DNA of 48,085 bases from Gammaproteobacteria bacterium (GTDB lineage: Bacteria; Pseudomonadota; Gammaproteobacteria; Beggiatoales; Beggiatoaceae). This document shows, one piece after another, positions 38,965 through 47,911 of this stretch. The stretch covers positions 1 through 48,085 of the forward strand of contig QNES01000010.1 in the NCBI GenBank assembly GCA_003645255.1. The letters are read 5' to 3'. Each line of letters opens with the position of its first letter. Position 1 is the first letter of the stretch. The translations under genes and the position numbers were made by a program. The notes beneath the pieces were generated by a model. The model saw only the letters and a program-made list of their open reading frames with translations, had not been told where the DNA came from and searched no databases.

Positions 38965-41691
38965 ATGCTACACCGTAGTATCGCTTTATTATTGTTGCTA
39001 AATTACTCACTGTCTGGGCTGGCGCAAAGTTGCACAGATGCCTGGGAAATGATTAATCCGAAAATAACCCTAGATTCTGTGAACACCCTCACTTATGCTC
39101 ATGATCGCTTTTTCGCTATTGGTTCAGGCGGTGTGATTTACAACAGTACAGATGGCGCTGTTTGGGAAAAAGAACGTGTTGGCACGAGTGACTATCTCAG
39201 CGATTTAACTTGGGGTAATGGATTGTATGTCAGCGTGTCTATCAATGGTAATATTTACACTAGTAAAGATGCACAAACATGGAGCCTAAGTTATCAGAAT
39301 GAAAACCAAGGTTCGTCTCTGAAAGCCATCATAAGGAACAGTAATCGTTTTGTTGCAATAGGTAGTGAATGGCATAACAGCAATCAGGCAATTGTCTTAA
39401 GTAGCCAGGATGGTTTATCCTGGCAACGCATCACTTTTCCTGAGTATGAATTCATGTATTTACATAGTGTCGCCAGCAACAGCGAAAGTTTTATTATTGG
39501 CGGCACTCAGTATCGGGAGAAATCACCCCCTGAAGCGATTTTTTTGCACAGCCAAGATGGTGTCCAATGGCAACGCCAAATTTTTTCTGAAGCGATTGTG
39601 ATTAATCGTATTATGTACGCGGGTCAATACTGGTTTTCATCTGGAAGTGGAGCGTCAGTTTCTGATAGCGGTTCTTTTAACAATAAGCTTTGGCGCAGCA
39701 GTGATGGTAAAAACTGGACAGTTGTCATTGATGGGGATGCTGCAAGGGTGACCAATGTAATCTGGGATGGCACCCAATATGTTGCTATGCAATCTAACCA
39801 AAATTTCACCGTCAGTGAGGATGGTGCTAACTGGCATAAGCTGGATACTCCATTTTATGGTAATAGCATGACTTGGGGCAAAGGCTGGCTGATGGTACTC
39901 AGCAATGGCAGCATTTATCGTAGCCAGGATGCACAACACTGGGATAACCCACTTAGCTTGACCAGCAACGTACTCAGTGCAGGCATTTGGGATGGAAACA
40001 AGTTTGTTGTAATAGATGTAGACACAGTGCTACACAGCGAAGAGGGTATTCACTGGCAGCAAAGCGCACAAAATAACCCGCTTGGAAACCAACAACTTTT
40101 TAAAAAACTGGTATGGAACGGCAGTCGTTATGTCGCCATCTCATACCGTTCTCCAAATCTGTTTATCAGCGAAGATGCGGCGCAATGGCAAGCTCATGAA
40201 ATAACAGGAGTGGAAAGGTTAAATGATCTCATCTGGGATGGCGAAAAATTTGTTGCTGTCGGTTACGATGGTGTAAATGCTATCGTTTTGACCAGTGCTG
40301 ATGGTAATCATTGGCAAACCGTTTATGTGCAAGCAGCAGGTGAGCAAAAAACGGAATTGTTATCTTTAACAACAACAGGCGCAGGTTTGCCTATCGCAGT
40401 CGGTTTCAGTCATGTTGGTGGGGCTTTTATAGCGAATAAAAGTGGCAGACCGCTGGTGGTCAAACAAGACGCGCAGGGCAAGTGGAATTATCAGTTGCTG
40501 GATTTGGGTGCGGACAGTGAGCGTTCCCAAAGTTTGAATGCAGTGGCTTGGAATGGTCAATCACTGTTAGCTGTTGGTTCTCAAAGCAATTATCGCAATG
40601 CAGACGGTACTTGGGTAGAATCCGTGCTATTAAGCATCAGCAGCAGTGATGGTAAGAGTTGGGAACAACATGAGATCAATTTGCCAGTTAGACCAGACTT
40701 GTTTAAAGATTTAGCCTGGGATGGAAAAAAATTTATTGCAGTTGGTTCAAACGGCATGCTGTTGACTACACCAGATGGAATATCATGGCAACAGCCTTTA
40801 AGCAACACCAATGCTTCTTTAAACCAGATAGTCGCAGACGGCGCTGCACCGTTAATTCTGGGAGATAGAGGTACCATTCTGCGTGGTCAGTGTGGGGAAG
40901 TAGCACAAATAGGACAATATGTTGACGATAAACTGTGGATTCGCGCTGTCATCCAGACGATGGAAAAAGGTCTGATAGAAGCTCGCTGGCAACTGGACGG
41001 TACAGATACCACAACGCGTGGCGACCGCGTCATATGGGGGCATTTCTATGCCGATCCGGAAAGCGTTGACTGGGGACATCCTGACAATCCTGATTTATTC
41101 GTCAAAATATGGTACGATGCCAGCGGTCGTCTGGATGTGAATTATTTCCATGTCTCAGTGCCGGAGATCATGGTGTATAGTGCTTACGATGGTGATCCTG
41201 CCCAGCCTGATAGTTACAGCCGCCTCAATATGTGGCAGCAGCGCTATGTGCGGCATTATTTTGAGCAAGGTCAAAGCTATCAGGAAATACCACCACTGAA
41301 TAGCACAGTCACTGATGATGGTACACCGCAACTGAGTTCTTCTACCCTGGATCAACTCAGGATTAGCACCCAGATTCACAGCGAAACCGCCGGCATATTC
41401 GATGGACTCTGGCAACTGGGCGGACAAGCACAAACATCGCGTGGCGACCGCGTTTTATGGGGGCATTTCTACGCCGATCCGCAGCAAGTGAATTGGGGCA
41501 ATCTGAATAACCCCGATATGTTTGTCAAAATCTGGTTTGATTTCAGCGGGCGTATTGATGTGAACTATTTTCATGTCTCTGTTCCTGACATCGGGGTGTT
41601 TTCTGATTATCCGGCAGACGGAACCTTTGATCAAAAACATCTAACTGGGATGTCCAGCCGCTATCAACGCCATGAATTTTGGCTGAAATAA
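38965..41691 (+). CDS. Secreted beta-propeller (BNR/Ycf48-like) protein with duplicated C-terminal domain
   Basis: 908 residues with a signal peptide (MLHRSIALLLLLNYSLSGLAQS) and TAGGAG before the ATG. Residues ~40-640 hold a dozen or so repeats of the form W.G..FVAVG..G.I..S.DG..W (for example KKFIAVGSNGMLLTTPDGIS), the pattern of sialidase-type/Ycf48 propeller blades. From ~650 to the end are two ~115-residue domains sharing RGDRVIWGHFYADP, NPDLFVKIWYD and GRLDVNYFHVSVP, about 140 residues apart, which I do not recognise; they look like beta-sandwich modules. There are few cysteines (C23, C in LRGQCGEV). Probably periplasmic or cell-surface. The gene is bracketed by the two 128-bp elements; base use is somewhat more GC-rich than its neighbours. 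Confidence 0.85.
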   Translation: MLHRSIALLLLLNYSLSGLAQSCTDAWEMINPKITLDSVNTLTYAHDRFFAIGSGGVIYNSTDGAVWEKERVGTSDYLSDLTWGNGLYVSVSINGNIYTSKDAQTWSLSYQNENQGSSLKAIIRNSNRFVAIGSEWHNSNQAIVLSSQDGLSWQRITFPEYEFMYLHSVASNSESFIIGGTQYREKSPPEAIFLHSQDGVQWQRQIFSEAIVINRIMYAGQYWFSSGSGASVSDSGSFNNKLWRSSDGKNWTVVIDGDAARVTNVIWDGTQYVAMQSNQNFTVSEDGANWHKLDTPFYGNSMTWGKGWLMVLSNGSIYRSQDAQHWDNPLSLTSNVLSAGIWDGNKFVVIDVDTVLHSEEGIHWQQSAQNNPLGNQQLFKKLVWNGSRYVAISYRSPNLFISEDAAQWQAHEITGVERLNDLIWDGEKFVAVGYDGVNAIVLTSADGNHWQTVYVQAAGEQKTELLSLTTTGAGLPIAVGFSHVGGAFIANKSGRPLVVKQDAQGKWNYQLLDLGADSERSQSLNAVAWNGQSLLAVGSQSNYRNADGTWVESVLLSISSSDGKSWEQHEINLPVRPDLFKDLAWDGKKFIAVGSNGMLLTTPDGISWQQPLSNTNASLNQIVADGAAPLILGDRGTILRGQCGEVAQIGQYVDDKLWIRAVIQTMEKGLIEARWQLDGTDTTTRGDRVIWGHFYADPESVDWGHPDNPDLFVKIWYDASGRLDVNYFHVSVPEIMVYSAYDGDPAQPDSYSRLNMWQQRYVRHYFEQGQSYQEIPPLNSTVTDDGTPQLSSSTLDQLRISTQIHSETAGIFDGLWQLGGQAQTSRGDRVLWGHFYADPQQVNWGNLNNPDMFVKIWFDFSGRIDVNYFHVSVPDIGVFSDYPADGTFDQKHLTGMSSRYQRHEFWLK

Positions 41692-41834
41692 GGTTGATAT
41701 TGGCTCCGCGTATTATGTGATTGGGGCAAACCATCACGACCCTGACTTTTCTGAAAACCTATATGCTAAATTCACCTGACTTCGCTGTCATGGAATAGCA
41801 ACTTCTTCAATAAGCCGGGTAGGGTGGGCATAGT

Positions 41835-41962
41835 AATAATTGGGGTCAGAGTAAAATTAATAATTTATAGAAATAACCCAAAAAACTATCAATCAATATC
41901 TATACCTAATTGGTGATAAATGGTTCGCTACATAAATTAATGTGACTCTGACCCCAATTATT
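41835..41962. mobile_element. 128-bp inverted-repeat element (MITE-like), copy 2
   Basis: 127 of 128 bases match copy 1, in the same orientation, about 3.1 kb apart. It ends seven bases before the stop codon of the convergent methyltransferase gene. The preceding 41692-41834 stretch has a GTAGGGTGGGCATAG repeat end and a short non-initiated frame, no gene. Confidence 0.9.
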
Positions 41963-41968
41963 TTTAAT

Positions 41969-42709
41969 TCAGCGAGGATGCTTGGCTTGCAAAAACCAAA
42001 TATCATGCAACTGACGACCGTTTTGAAGATATACCCGCTTTTGGCCATCTTCCCGTTCCCGCTGTTGCCAAAAATCAATGTATGGCTGCGTACATTCATC
42101 GGTTAGTTCCATGCTAATCATTTGGCGAGTCTCCCACTGATGCCAATGGGTATTAAGCATACTTTCCGTTTCCCGCCAACCTTGTAATGAGGTGGCAATA
42201 GTCAACAAATGTCCGTCAGGTTTGAGATAGGTGCTGCTTTGACTGAGCATTGTGTCCAGCACAGTGCGTCCATCTCGTCCAGATATTTCAAAGTCATTTC
42301 GGCTATTCTGCTCTTGAGTAAAACACTCAAACTCTGGTAACACTGGTGGATTGCTGAAAATCAAATCAAACCTACCAATATCCGCTGAACCTAGGGCTTG
42401 CAACAAATTAGAACAACGAAAGTCTGTCTTAACCATCTCTAGGCCGTTGTTGTGCCAGTTGTATTGAGACAAAGCAATAGCTTGCTGGTTTATATCTAAC
42501 CCAGTCACCAGCTTTGCACCTAGTTTCGCTGCCAAAATCGCAAGCACCCCGCTTCCCAAGCCAAGTTCAAGCACTTGATCGCCCGGTTTGATTAATTTAG
42601 CTAAGTGTGAAGCGATGTTCTGTGCAAAAGCAGTTGGTGCCCAAACCATGGGATGAAGCTGCAATTGGATAGAAATATCGCCAAAAGTAAAGACTGTATC
42701 AGTTTGCAT
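41969..42709 (-). CDS. Class I SAM-dependent methyltransferase, PrmC/RsmC-like
   Basis: 246 residues. SAM-binding motif I is VLELGLGSGVLAILAAKLGA, followed by GLDINQQAIALSQYN with the acidic ribose-binding residue. Motif IV reads FSNPPVLPEF, an NPP(x) signature used by enzymes that methylate planar nitrogens (glutamine side chains or adenine/guanine exocyclic amines). It lacks the N-terminal domains of PrmC and RsmC. It starts ten bases after the other methyltransferase ends; the two share an operon. Given the diaminopropionate genes upstream, it may decorate a small metabolite, but a protein or nucleic-acid substrate is equally possible. Start ATG 42709. Confidence 0.8.
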   Translation of the reverse strand: MQTDTVFTFGDISIQLQLHPMVWAPTAFAQNIASHLAKLIKPGDQVLELGLGSGVLAILAAKLGAKLVTGLDINQQAIALSQYNWHNNGLEMVKTDFRCSNLLQALGSADIGRFDLIFSNPPVLPEFECFTQEQNSRNDFEISGRDGRTVLDTMLSQSSTYLKPDGHLLTIATSLQGWRETESMLNTHWHQWETRQMISMELTDECTQPYIDFWQQREREDGQKRVYLQNGRQLHDIWFLQAKHPR

Positions 42710-42719
42710 TTCGATTACC

Positions 42720-43445
42720 CTAATCAGGAGCAGTGAAGACCATGTAACGTTTGTCCGGCGAGATCACTGGTTTGGTAAATCCTTCAGCTTGCAATGCACT
42801 CTCAAAGACTGAATTATCAATGTAGGCTAAGGTCAATTTTTGATAACATAACCGTTCATGATTGCTATTGCGAACAAATATATACTCTTTTTCAAAGACA
42901 CCATTGCCTTTGTCATGAATGCGTTGCTCATAGGTCACATCCTGCGGCAAGTCCATAATCTTATTACAATGTGCATCCTGCATACTAAGCACCAGTTGAC
43001 CTTTGGGTGCGATATGCCGAACAACGCAGCGGATACTTTTGAGTACTTCGGCTTGATCTGGTAAATGACCGCAATAGCCGAACTTCCCGTCCTCCCACCA
43101 GACTCCGTACCAAACCCCGCCGTTAGAAATAATAGCTTGGTAAGTTTGCCCGAGATCAAAATCTGTCACATCCGTTTGAAATAGCGAAACCTCAGAGCCG
43201 AGCAAATTTTTAGCCTGATCGAGCATGGCTTGGGTATGATCTATACCGGTGACTTGATAACCTAAATCTAATAGCTCTTTGAGCATCAGACCAGTACCAG
43301 CTCCTATTTCAAGGATTTTGGCCTTGGGAGGCAATATAGTGGCTAAAGTTTGTGCTTGAGCTTGGTAGTCATAATAACCTCCAAGCATAAGTAGATTATA
43401 ACACTCAGCCATAGTGTCGTATTGATTGATACTTTCTTTGGACAT
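42720..43445 (-). CDS. Class I SAM-dependent methyltransferase
   Basis: 241 residues. Motif I KILEIGAGTGLMLKELLDLG, then GIDHTQAMLDQAKNL (motif II) and AIISNGGVWYGV (motif IV area) identify a small-molecule-type SAM methyltransferase (Methyltransf_25/11-like). The YDTMAECYNLLM opening is the common lid helix. No good ribosome site is seen before ATG 43445. A 41-bp copy of its start region recurs at 45593-45633. Substrate unknown; likely part of the same locus as the PP-loop protein upstream. Confidence 0.85.
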   Translation of the reverse strand: MSKESINQYDTMAECYNLLMLGGYYDYQAQAQTLATILPPKAKILEIGAGTGLMLKELLDLGYQVTGIDHTQAMLDQAKNLLGSEVSLFQTDVTDFDLGQTYQAIISNGGVWYGVWWEDGKFGYCGHLPDQAEVLKSIRCVVRHIAPKGQLVLSMQDAHCNKIMDLPQDVTYEQRIHDKGNGVFEKEYIFVRNSNHERLCYQKLTLAYIDNSVFESALQAEGFTKPVISPDKRYMVFTAPD

Positions 43446-43531
43446 AAAATTTTATAAATAGTAAGTATTGTTTCGCAAAAAAATCAAGGAGTGCAGCATC
43501 AGACAATTTCCAAACTTAAAGCGCGACAAAT

Positions 43532-43544
43532 ACCTGTCAGGTTT
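43532..43544. repeat. Half of a CCTGACAGGT hairpin
   Basis: ACCTGTCAGGTTT in the gap between the PP-loop gene and the methyltransferase pair; one arm of the family at 14744 and 45360. Confidence 0.55.
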
Positions 43545-43642
43545 GGTTTTACAAAGTATCGCAACTTATGTTGATAGCCACACACAAATAACAACACAAA
43601 ATTGAGAGCAGTTCATGTTTTAGCTTCATCATGGTTCAGTAC

Positions 43643-45118
43643 TTATTGTTCCAGCACCGGACGAATTTTCTGCCACAACCAATCTGGCATGGTATGATGG
43701 GTTTGATACAACTGAGAATACTGATTCTCAATTTCTGCAAAATATTGTTCAACCGCTTCTGCACCGCCTTTTCGTAATGGGTTGAGGACCTCTCTCTCAA
43801 ATAACTCCATTGCCAGACCTTTCACGCCTTTTAAATGCAGCTTGTAAAAATATAATTGAGTTTCCTCTGGAAGCCCTACACATTCCCAAGCAACGTATCC
43901 GTTAAGCCCAAGAAGATCAGCCCAAACAGGTAAATTTTCTGCCATGTCCAAAAGATCATTTTTAAATGCCTTAATTGTTTTCTCTATATCGCCATAGGCA
44001 GAAAAACCAGAAAATACGTAACAACATTTTTCACATTTACAACACCAAGGCTTTTGTATATTACAAGAATTAGTGGCATAAGGTAGGCTGTCTTCAAACT
44101 TAAATAGCAATTCAAAAATCTTTACATCATGAATCGGTTTAGTTAAGCTGGCTGAATTAACACCTTGAAACATCCGTTTCATCAGCTGTGATACCGCTTT
44201 GTGATAAGTGAAACTTTTAGTCCATTGGTGAGAAATTTCTTCCTTGGATTCAGGCTCAATTAAGTTAAAAGCGTCAGCACTTTTTTCATGCCCTAAAACT
44301 AATAATGGAATACCATGGATGACTTGAATTGGTGTCATAGCCATAGTAGTTAACAGGGTTTCTCCTGCTTCAGTTCGAAAGTGATTATTGCCAAAATAAT
44401 CCTTAGCTCTCTTAATAACATCTGTTTGACGCAAACGATTTTCCAGCCATGGATAATAATCATCATAAAAGTAAACACCGTGACTATTTTTATAATTTAA
44501 ACGGCTGCTTACCTCTTTAAAAAGCTGTTCTTGGGCTAGATCATCACCATAAGTATCGTGAAAATATGTGACAATATCGTATTTTACTTCTGCGGCTTCC
44601 AAAATTTTACTGCATAATAGACTATCTTTGCCTGATCCTGAACCTAAAATAACTTCTACCGGATTTTCTACAGTGGCTACTGACCACAAAGGATAAATAG
44701 CATCTTTTCCTAGCTCTGAGGAATCGACTACAAATTTTGGATGCTGGTAGGAAATTTTTCCTAATTGATAACGATGTTGGCTCCAATGTCCTCGCATGGC
44801 TACTTTCAGAAATTCCAAAAGTTTCTGATCTATATATCGGCTGTATTTTTCAAAATTTAATCGACTGGGAAGTATAGCACCAAATCTCATGCTACAAAGC
44901 ACCGCTAGTAATGTTGCAAAATGTTTTGCACTCTCCAAAGATTTCAAAGCTGGATCGGAAAATTTTATGGAATTGTACCGTATTGAACAGCGAATTGGTT
45001 TACCTTCAACTAAATAAACAAACTGAATAATATCTTGATTAACCGATACCTGCTCTAAATAAACTTCTTCAACTAAAAAGTCATCAAATACATGACAACT
45101 AACTCTACTTTTTTCCAT
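43643..45118 (-). CDS. PP-loop ATP-pyrophosphatase family protein, MurL-like
   Basis: 491 residues. The PP-loop motif GSGSGKDSLLCSKIL (SGxGKDS) identifies an N-type ATP pyrophosphatase that would adenylate a carboxylate or carbonyl and release PPi. A cysteine cluster, CNIQKPWCCKCEKCCYVF, and the later LLGLNGYVAWECVGLPEE resemble, from memory, the UDP-MurNAc-L-Ala-L-Glu epimerase MurL, which uses ATP to epimerise a terminal glutamate. No murD2 partner is adjacent, however. The start ATG 45118 has GAGG at long spacing. It lies between sbnB/sbnA and two methyltransferases on one strand. Either a peptidoglycan epimerase or an activating enzyme for a diaminopropionate-derived compound. Confidence 0.7.
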   Translation of the reverse strand: MEKSRVSCHVFDDFLVEEVYLEQVSVNQDIIQFVYLVEGKPIRCSIRYNSIKFSDPALKSLESAKHFATLLAVLCSMRFGAILPSRLNFEKYSRYIDQKLLEFLKVAMRGHWSQHRYQLGKISYQHPKFVVDSSELGKDAIYPLWSVATVENPVEVILGSGSGKDSLLCSKILEAAEVKYDIVTYFHDTYGDDLAQEQLFKEVSSRLNYKNSHGVYFYDDYYPWLENRLRQTDVIKRAKDYFGNNHFRTEAGETLLTTMAMTPIQVIHGIPLLVLGHEKSADAFNLIEPESKEEISHQWTKSFTYHKAVSQLMKRMFQGVNSASLTKPIHDVKIFELLFKFEDSLPYATNSCNIQKPWCCKCEKCCYVFSGFSAYGDIEKTIKAFKNDLLDMAENLPVWADLLGLNGYVAWECVGLPEETQLYFYKLHLKGVKGLAMELFEREVLNPLRKGGAEAVEQYFAEIENQYSQLYQTHHTMPDWLWQKIRPVLEQ

Positions 45119-45536
45119 TCTTTATTATTACCTCACTTTGTTTTTCCAATTGCACCACGATGTTTACCCACAGCATCATATAAATCAACACAGCTTTTCC
45201 CTTAAAATAGGTAATCTGAATTTCTTTGTGAGTTGGCTGATATATTATATATGTTTACTTTACGCTTTTTCAACCACATTGATTATTTAGTGCAATAAAG
45301 GGGGGCTGAGTAGTTACAAATTAATGTTGTATAATGTTGTATAAAGACAGGAGTTACACAGACCTGTCATGTTTCCAAAACCTGACAGGTCTTTTCGCAG
45401 GGCCAAAACTTTTCTAGCTAACTATTAAATAGTTTCATAAAATATTTATTTTGTCAATGCGTAAGTCCTAAATGATAACATCACTGATGTAATTATTGTA
45501 GCGCATCAATATCTGAATCAAACTTACTTGCAACCT
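45119..45536. other. Intergenic region between the PP-loop gene and a duplicated gene start
   Basis: About 400 bases without a gene. It contains a duplication of ATGTTGTATAA (near 45323-45345) and the hairpin at 45360. A promoter for the PP-loop gene is expected here but none stands out. Confidence 0.45.
45360..45392. repeat. CCTGACAGGT hairpin
   Basis: AGACCTGTCATGTTT (45360-45374) and AAACCTGACAGGTCT (45378-45392), one mismatch, followed by TTTT. Could terminate the sbnA-sbnB transcript only if read from the plus strand; more likely just a dispersed repeat. Confidence 0.75.
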
Positions 45537-45629
45537 CTATCTACACTTATGATTGCCCATTTTGAACCAATCCCATTCAATGACCCCAGTACCCATAGCG
45601 TCGTATTGATTGATACTTTCTTTGGACAT
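45537..45629 (-). pseudogene. Duplicated start of the methyltransferase gene fused to unrelated sequence
   Basis: MSKESINQYDAMGTGVIEWD is followed by a stop after 30 codons. The first eleven codons and preceding bases repeat the start of the gene at 43445 (41 bases, one mismatch), then similarity ends. It is a rearrangement scar rather than a working gene. Confidence 0.7.
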
Positions 45630-45638
45630 AAAACAGTT

Positions 45639-46673
45639 TTAAGAATTGCTGTTAATCCATGACTCAGGTAAGAAAGATGGTACATTCATTCCTTTTCCAG
45701 TTTCTTTGGCAAACTTTGAAACCGATTGCGCTAAAGCAATATCCAAAATACCCAATCCAAATGGACTGAAAATCGAAATATCAGTACTTGCTTTTCGTAC
45801 TGGTTGTTTGCCTGATAAAATAGAACCTAATGAACAGCGGATAAAGTTACGATTTCCAACTTGTTGTTCCGCTAAGTGCAGTGATGTTTGAGCACGGCAT
45901 ACATGATCAATGTCATCTGTAACATTATCGCATTGCAAAATAATTTCCGGGGTTATATCCCGCAATGAAACATTTAAAATCGTACTACCAGGTTGGAGTT
46001 GTGAAATATCCGCAAGATAAGCTGTTCCAACGGTTGTTGCGAGTGAAACCAGTTCAGTTTGGCTCAACATCGCTGGTATATCCTTTACGATGGTAACTTC
46101 TTCTATCTGTTCAAATTGCTGCTGTATTTTGTCTCTAAAAAGCTCTGCACGATCAATGTCAATATCATAAAGAACTAACTGATTTAACTGTGGAAATACT
46201 GCCATGAGAAAACGGATAATCTCAAAGTTTATAAACCCACAGCCCAAAATACCGACTTTGGTTAATTTTTTATCAGCGTGTAAGCATTGAGCTGCAAGTG
46301 CCGCACTTGCCGCCGTTCGTTTTCCGTTAATGATGGATGCATCCATGAAGACTTCAGGCTGCCCGGTTTCCATCGAATTAAGAACAATTGTTGCCGATGC
46401 TCTATTTATCCCTTGTTGCAAATTTTTCGGAAATGAGGCAACCCATTTTATTCCGGCAACATTAAATTGACCGCCCAAAAAAGCGGGTAGAGCAATAATC
46501 CTGTTCAGCTTATCGTCAGGAAAACGTAAAAAAGAGGAATGGGGAACCGCACTTTCCCCACGTTCATGCACTTTATACGCATCACTGACAATTTGAATAA
46601 TATCCTTTTCTCGTCCTTCAAGAAGAGATATTACCTCATTTGCTGTTATTATTAAGAGATCACCTTGGTTCAT
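45639..46673 (-). CDS. sbnB: N-((2S)-2-amino-2-carboxyethyl)-L-glutamate dehydrogenase SbnB
   Basis: 344 residues, ornithine-cyclodeaminase/mu-crystallin fold. SbnB oxidatively splits the SbnA product into L-2,3-diaminopropionate and 2-oxoglutarate with NAD. Seen: the substrate region HSSFLRFP and GIKWVASFPKN, INRASATIVLN, KRTAASAALAAQCL, and the dinucleotide loop GILGCGFINFEI. These match SbnB rather than ornithine cyclodeaminase. AAGGTGAG lies eight bases upstream of ATG 46673. The gene follows sbnA by 15 bases, so they form one operon, as in staphyloferrin B and other diaminopropionate-using pathways. The rest of a siderophore pathway is not in view. Confidence 0.9.
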   Translation of the reverse strand: MNQGDLLIITANEVISLLEGREKDIIQIVSDAYKVHERGESAVPHSSFLRFPDDKLNRIIALPAFLGGQFNVAGIKWVASFPKNLQQGINRASATIVLNSMETGQPEVFMDASIINGKRTAASAALAAQCLHADKKLTKVGILGCGFINFEIIRFLMAVFPQLNQLVLYDIDIDRAELFRDKIQQQFEQIEEVTIVKDIPAMLSQTELVSLATTVGTAYLADISQLQPGSTILNVSLRDITPEIILQCDNVTDDIDHVCRAQTSLHLAEQQVGNRNFIRCSLGSILSGKQPVRKASTDISIFSPFGLGILDIALAQSVSKFAKETGKGMNVPSFLPESWINSNS

Positions 46674-46688
46674 ATTGAAAACTCACCT

Positions 46689-47669
46689 TTATAAAAAACG
46701 TTCTATGTTGCCAAAATGCTGCGTTACCCATTCATCAGAATAGATCGTATCCAAATAGCGTTCGCCTCGATCCGCAAAGATGAGTACACAAGTACTGCCA
46801 GCGGGAATCCGATCCTTTATTTTGTCGAAAGCCATGAGTACCGCACCAGAAGAACCGCCCGCTAAAATCGCTTCTGTTTTCAACAAACGCCGACAACCTA
46901 TCACACAATCCAAATCCGTCACAAGTACATACTCATTTAACAAATTTTCCTTAAGAAACTTGGATTTAATAGAAGCTCCCATTCCGGGAACAAGGCGTGC
47001 TTTTTTTTCTCCTCCAAAAATGACACTGCCTTCAGCATCTACAGCAATCAATTTAGTTTCCAGCCCTTGATCATGAATGTAGTGAGCACATCCCATAATG
47101 GTACCACAGGTGCTGACGGCTCCAAAAAGATAGTTGGGAGCTTCTTTAAGTTCTCCAACAATTTCAGAAAATGTACCATCGTAATGTGCTCTTGGATTAT
47201 ACTCATTCATGTATTGATTAGGCCAAAAGCTATCTGAAAACTTTTCCATCAATGCTTGAACTCGTTTAATACGTGCCGGTAGATATTCTTTGGTTTCTGG
47301 ATCAGGCTCTGAAATCATTTCAATTTCGGCACCATAGACTTTAATAATGTTAAGGTTTTGTTTCGTTGTCTTGGGATCGACAACGCAAATAAAACGAAGA
47401 CCAAAATACTGGCAAACTTGAGCTAATCCAATTCCCAGATTACCAGAGCTAGATTCAATCACCACAGTATTGGGACCAATTTCACCTTTTTCCATAGCCT
47501 GCTTAATCATTTTAAGCGCAGGTCTATCTTTAATACTGCCGCTTGGATTAAATCCTTCTAATTTTGCAAAGACTCGAAAAGGCGAATCCTTGTAAATTTG
47601 TGTTAACTGAATAAGAGGTGTCGCACCAATTAGGGACAAAATACCTTTATGTTGTATCAAAACTTTCAC
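46689..47669 (-). CDS. sbnA: N-((2S)-2-amino-2-carboxyethyl)-L-glutamate synthase SbnA
   Basis: 326 residues, PLP fold type II (cysteine synthase family). SbnA joins O-phospho-L-serine and L-glutamate. The PLP lysine is K47 in FNPSGSIKDRPALKMI; VIESSSGNLGIGLAQV is the asparagine loop; the phosphate loop is in FGAVSTCGTIMGC. The GGSSGAVLMA segment near the C-terminus is typical. The start is GTG 47669 or TTG 47660; the AAGGTG site overlaps the former and is seven bases from the latter, so the TTG is favoured by spacing. Adjacent sbnB makes the assignment to diaminopropionate rather than cysteine synthesis strong. Confidence 0.92.
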   Translation of the reverse strand: MKVLIQHKGILSLIGATPLIQLTQIYKDSPFRVFAKLEGFNPSGSIKDRPALKMIKQAMEKGEIGPNTVVIESSSGNLGIGLAQVCQYFGLRFICVVDPKTTKQNLNIIKVYGAEIEMISEPDPETKEYLPARIKRVQALMEKFSDSFWPNQYMNEYNPRAHYDGTFSEIVGELKEAPNYLFGAVSTCGTIMGCAHYIHDQGLETKLIAVDAEGSVIFGGEKKARLVPGMGASIKSKFLKENLLNEYVLVTDLDCVIGCRRLLKTEAILAGGSSGAVLMAFDKIKDRIPAGSTCVLIFADRGERYLDTIYSDEWVTQHFGNIERFL

Positions 47670-47746
47670 CTTTTTTCACGCATAATGGGAACCATTGCAT
47701 TTACAATATTAATAGTACAACGAATTGAATTAAGTAATCCTTTGAA

Positions 47747-47784
47747 GCGAGCGTGGGGTGGATAGAGGTACGAAACCCACCATC
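47747..47784. repeat. GTGGGGTGGATAG repeat copy
   Basis: GCGAGCGTGGGGTGGATAG followed by AACCCACCATC; same family as 3222. It lies upstream of sbnA, near its expected promoter. Confidence 0.65.
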
Positions 47785-47911
47785 AAATTATCATTGACAC
47801 TCTATAGATTAAAAATCTAATCAATTGTAAATTTCACCATTCACATTCTAACACATCATATCCAAAAATATTAACTTTTTAACGTTAATTTTTTTTGAAG
47901 AAACTAGCTTT

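Noticed and set aside
41696-41779. Short frame DIGSAYYVIGANHHDPDFSE... after the propeller gene
   Set aside because: No start, 27 codons, no recognised family; mentioned only as a possible remnant.
46689-47669. Assignment as cysteine synthase CysK/CysM
   Set aside because: The immediately following sbnB gene and the NPSGSIKDR context fit SbnA; a CysK/CysM would not pair with this dehydrogenase.
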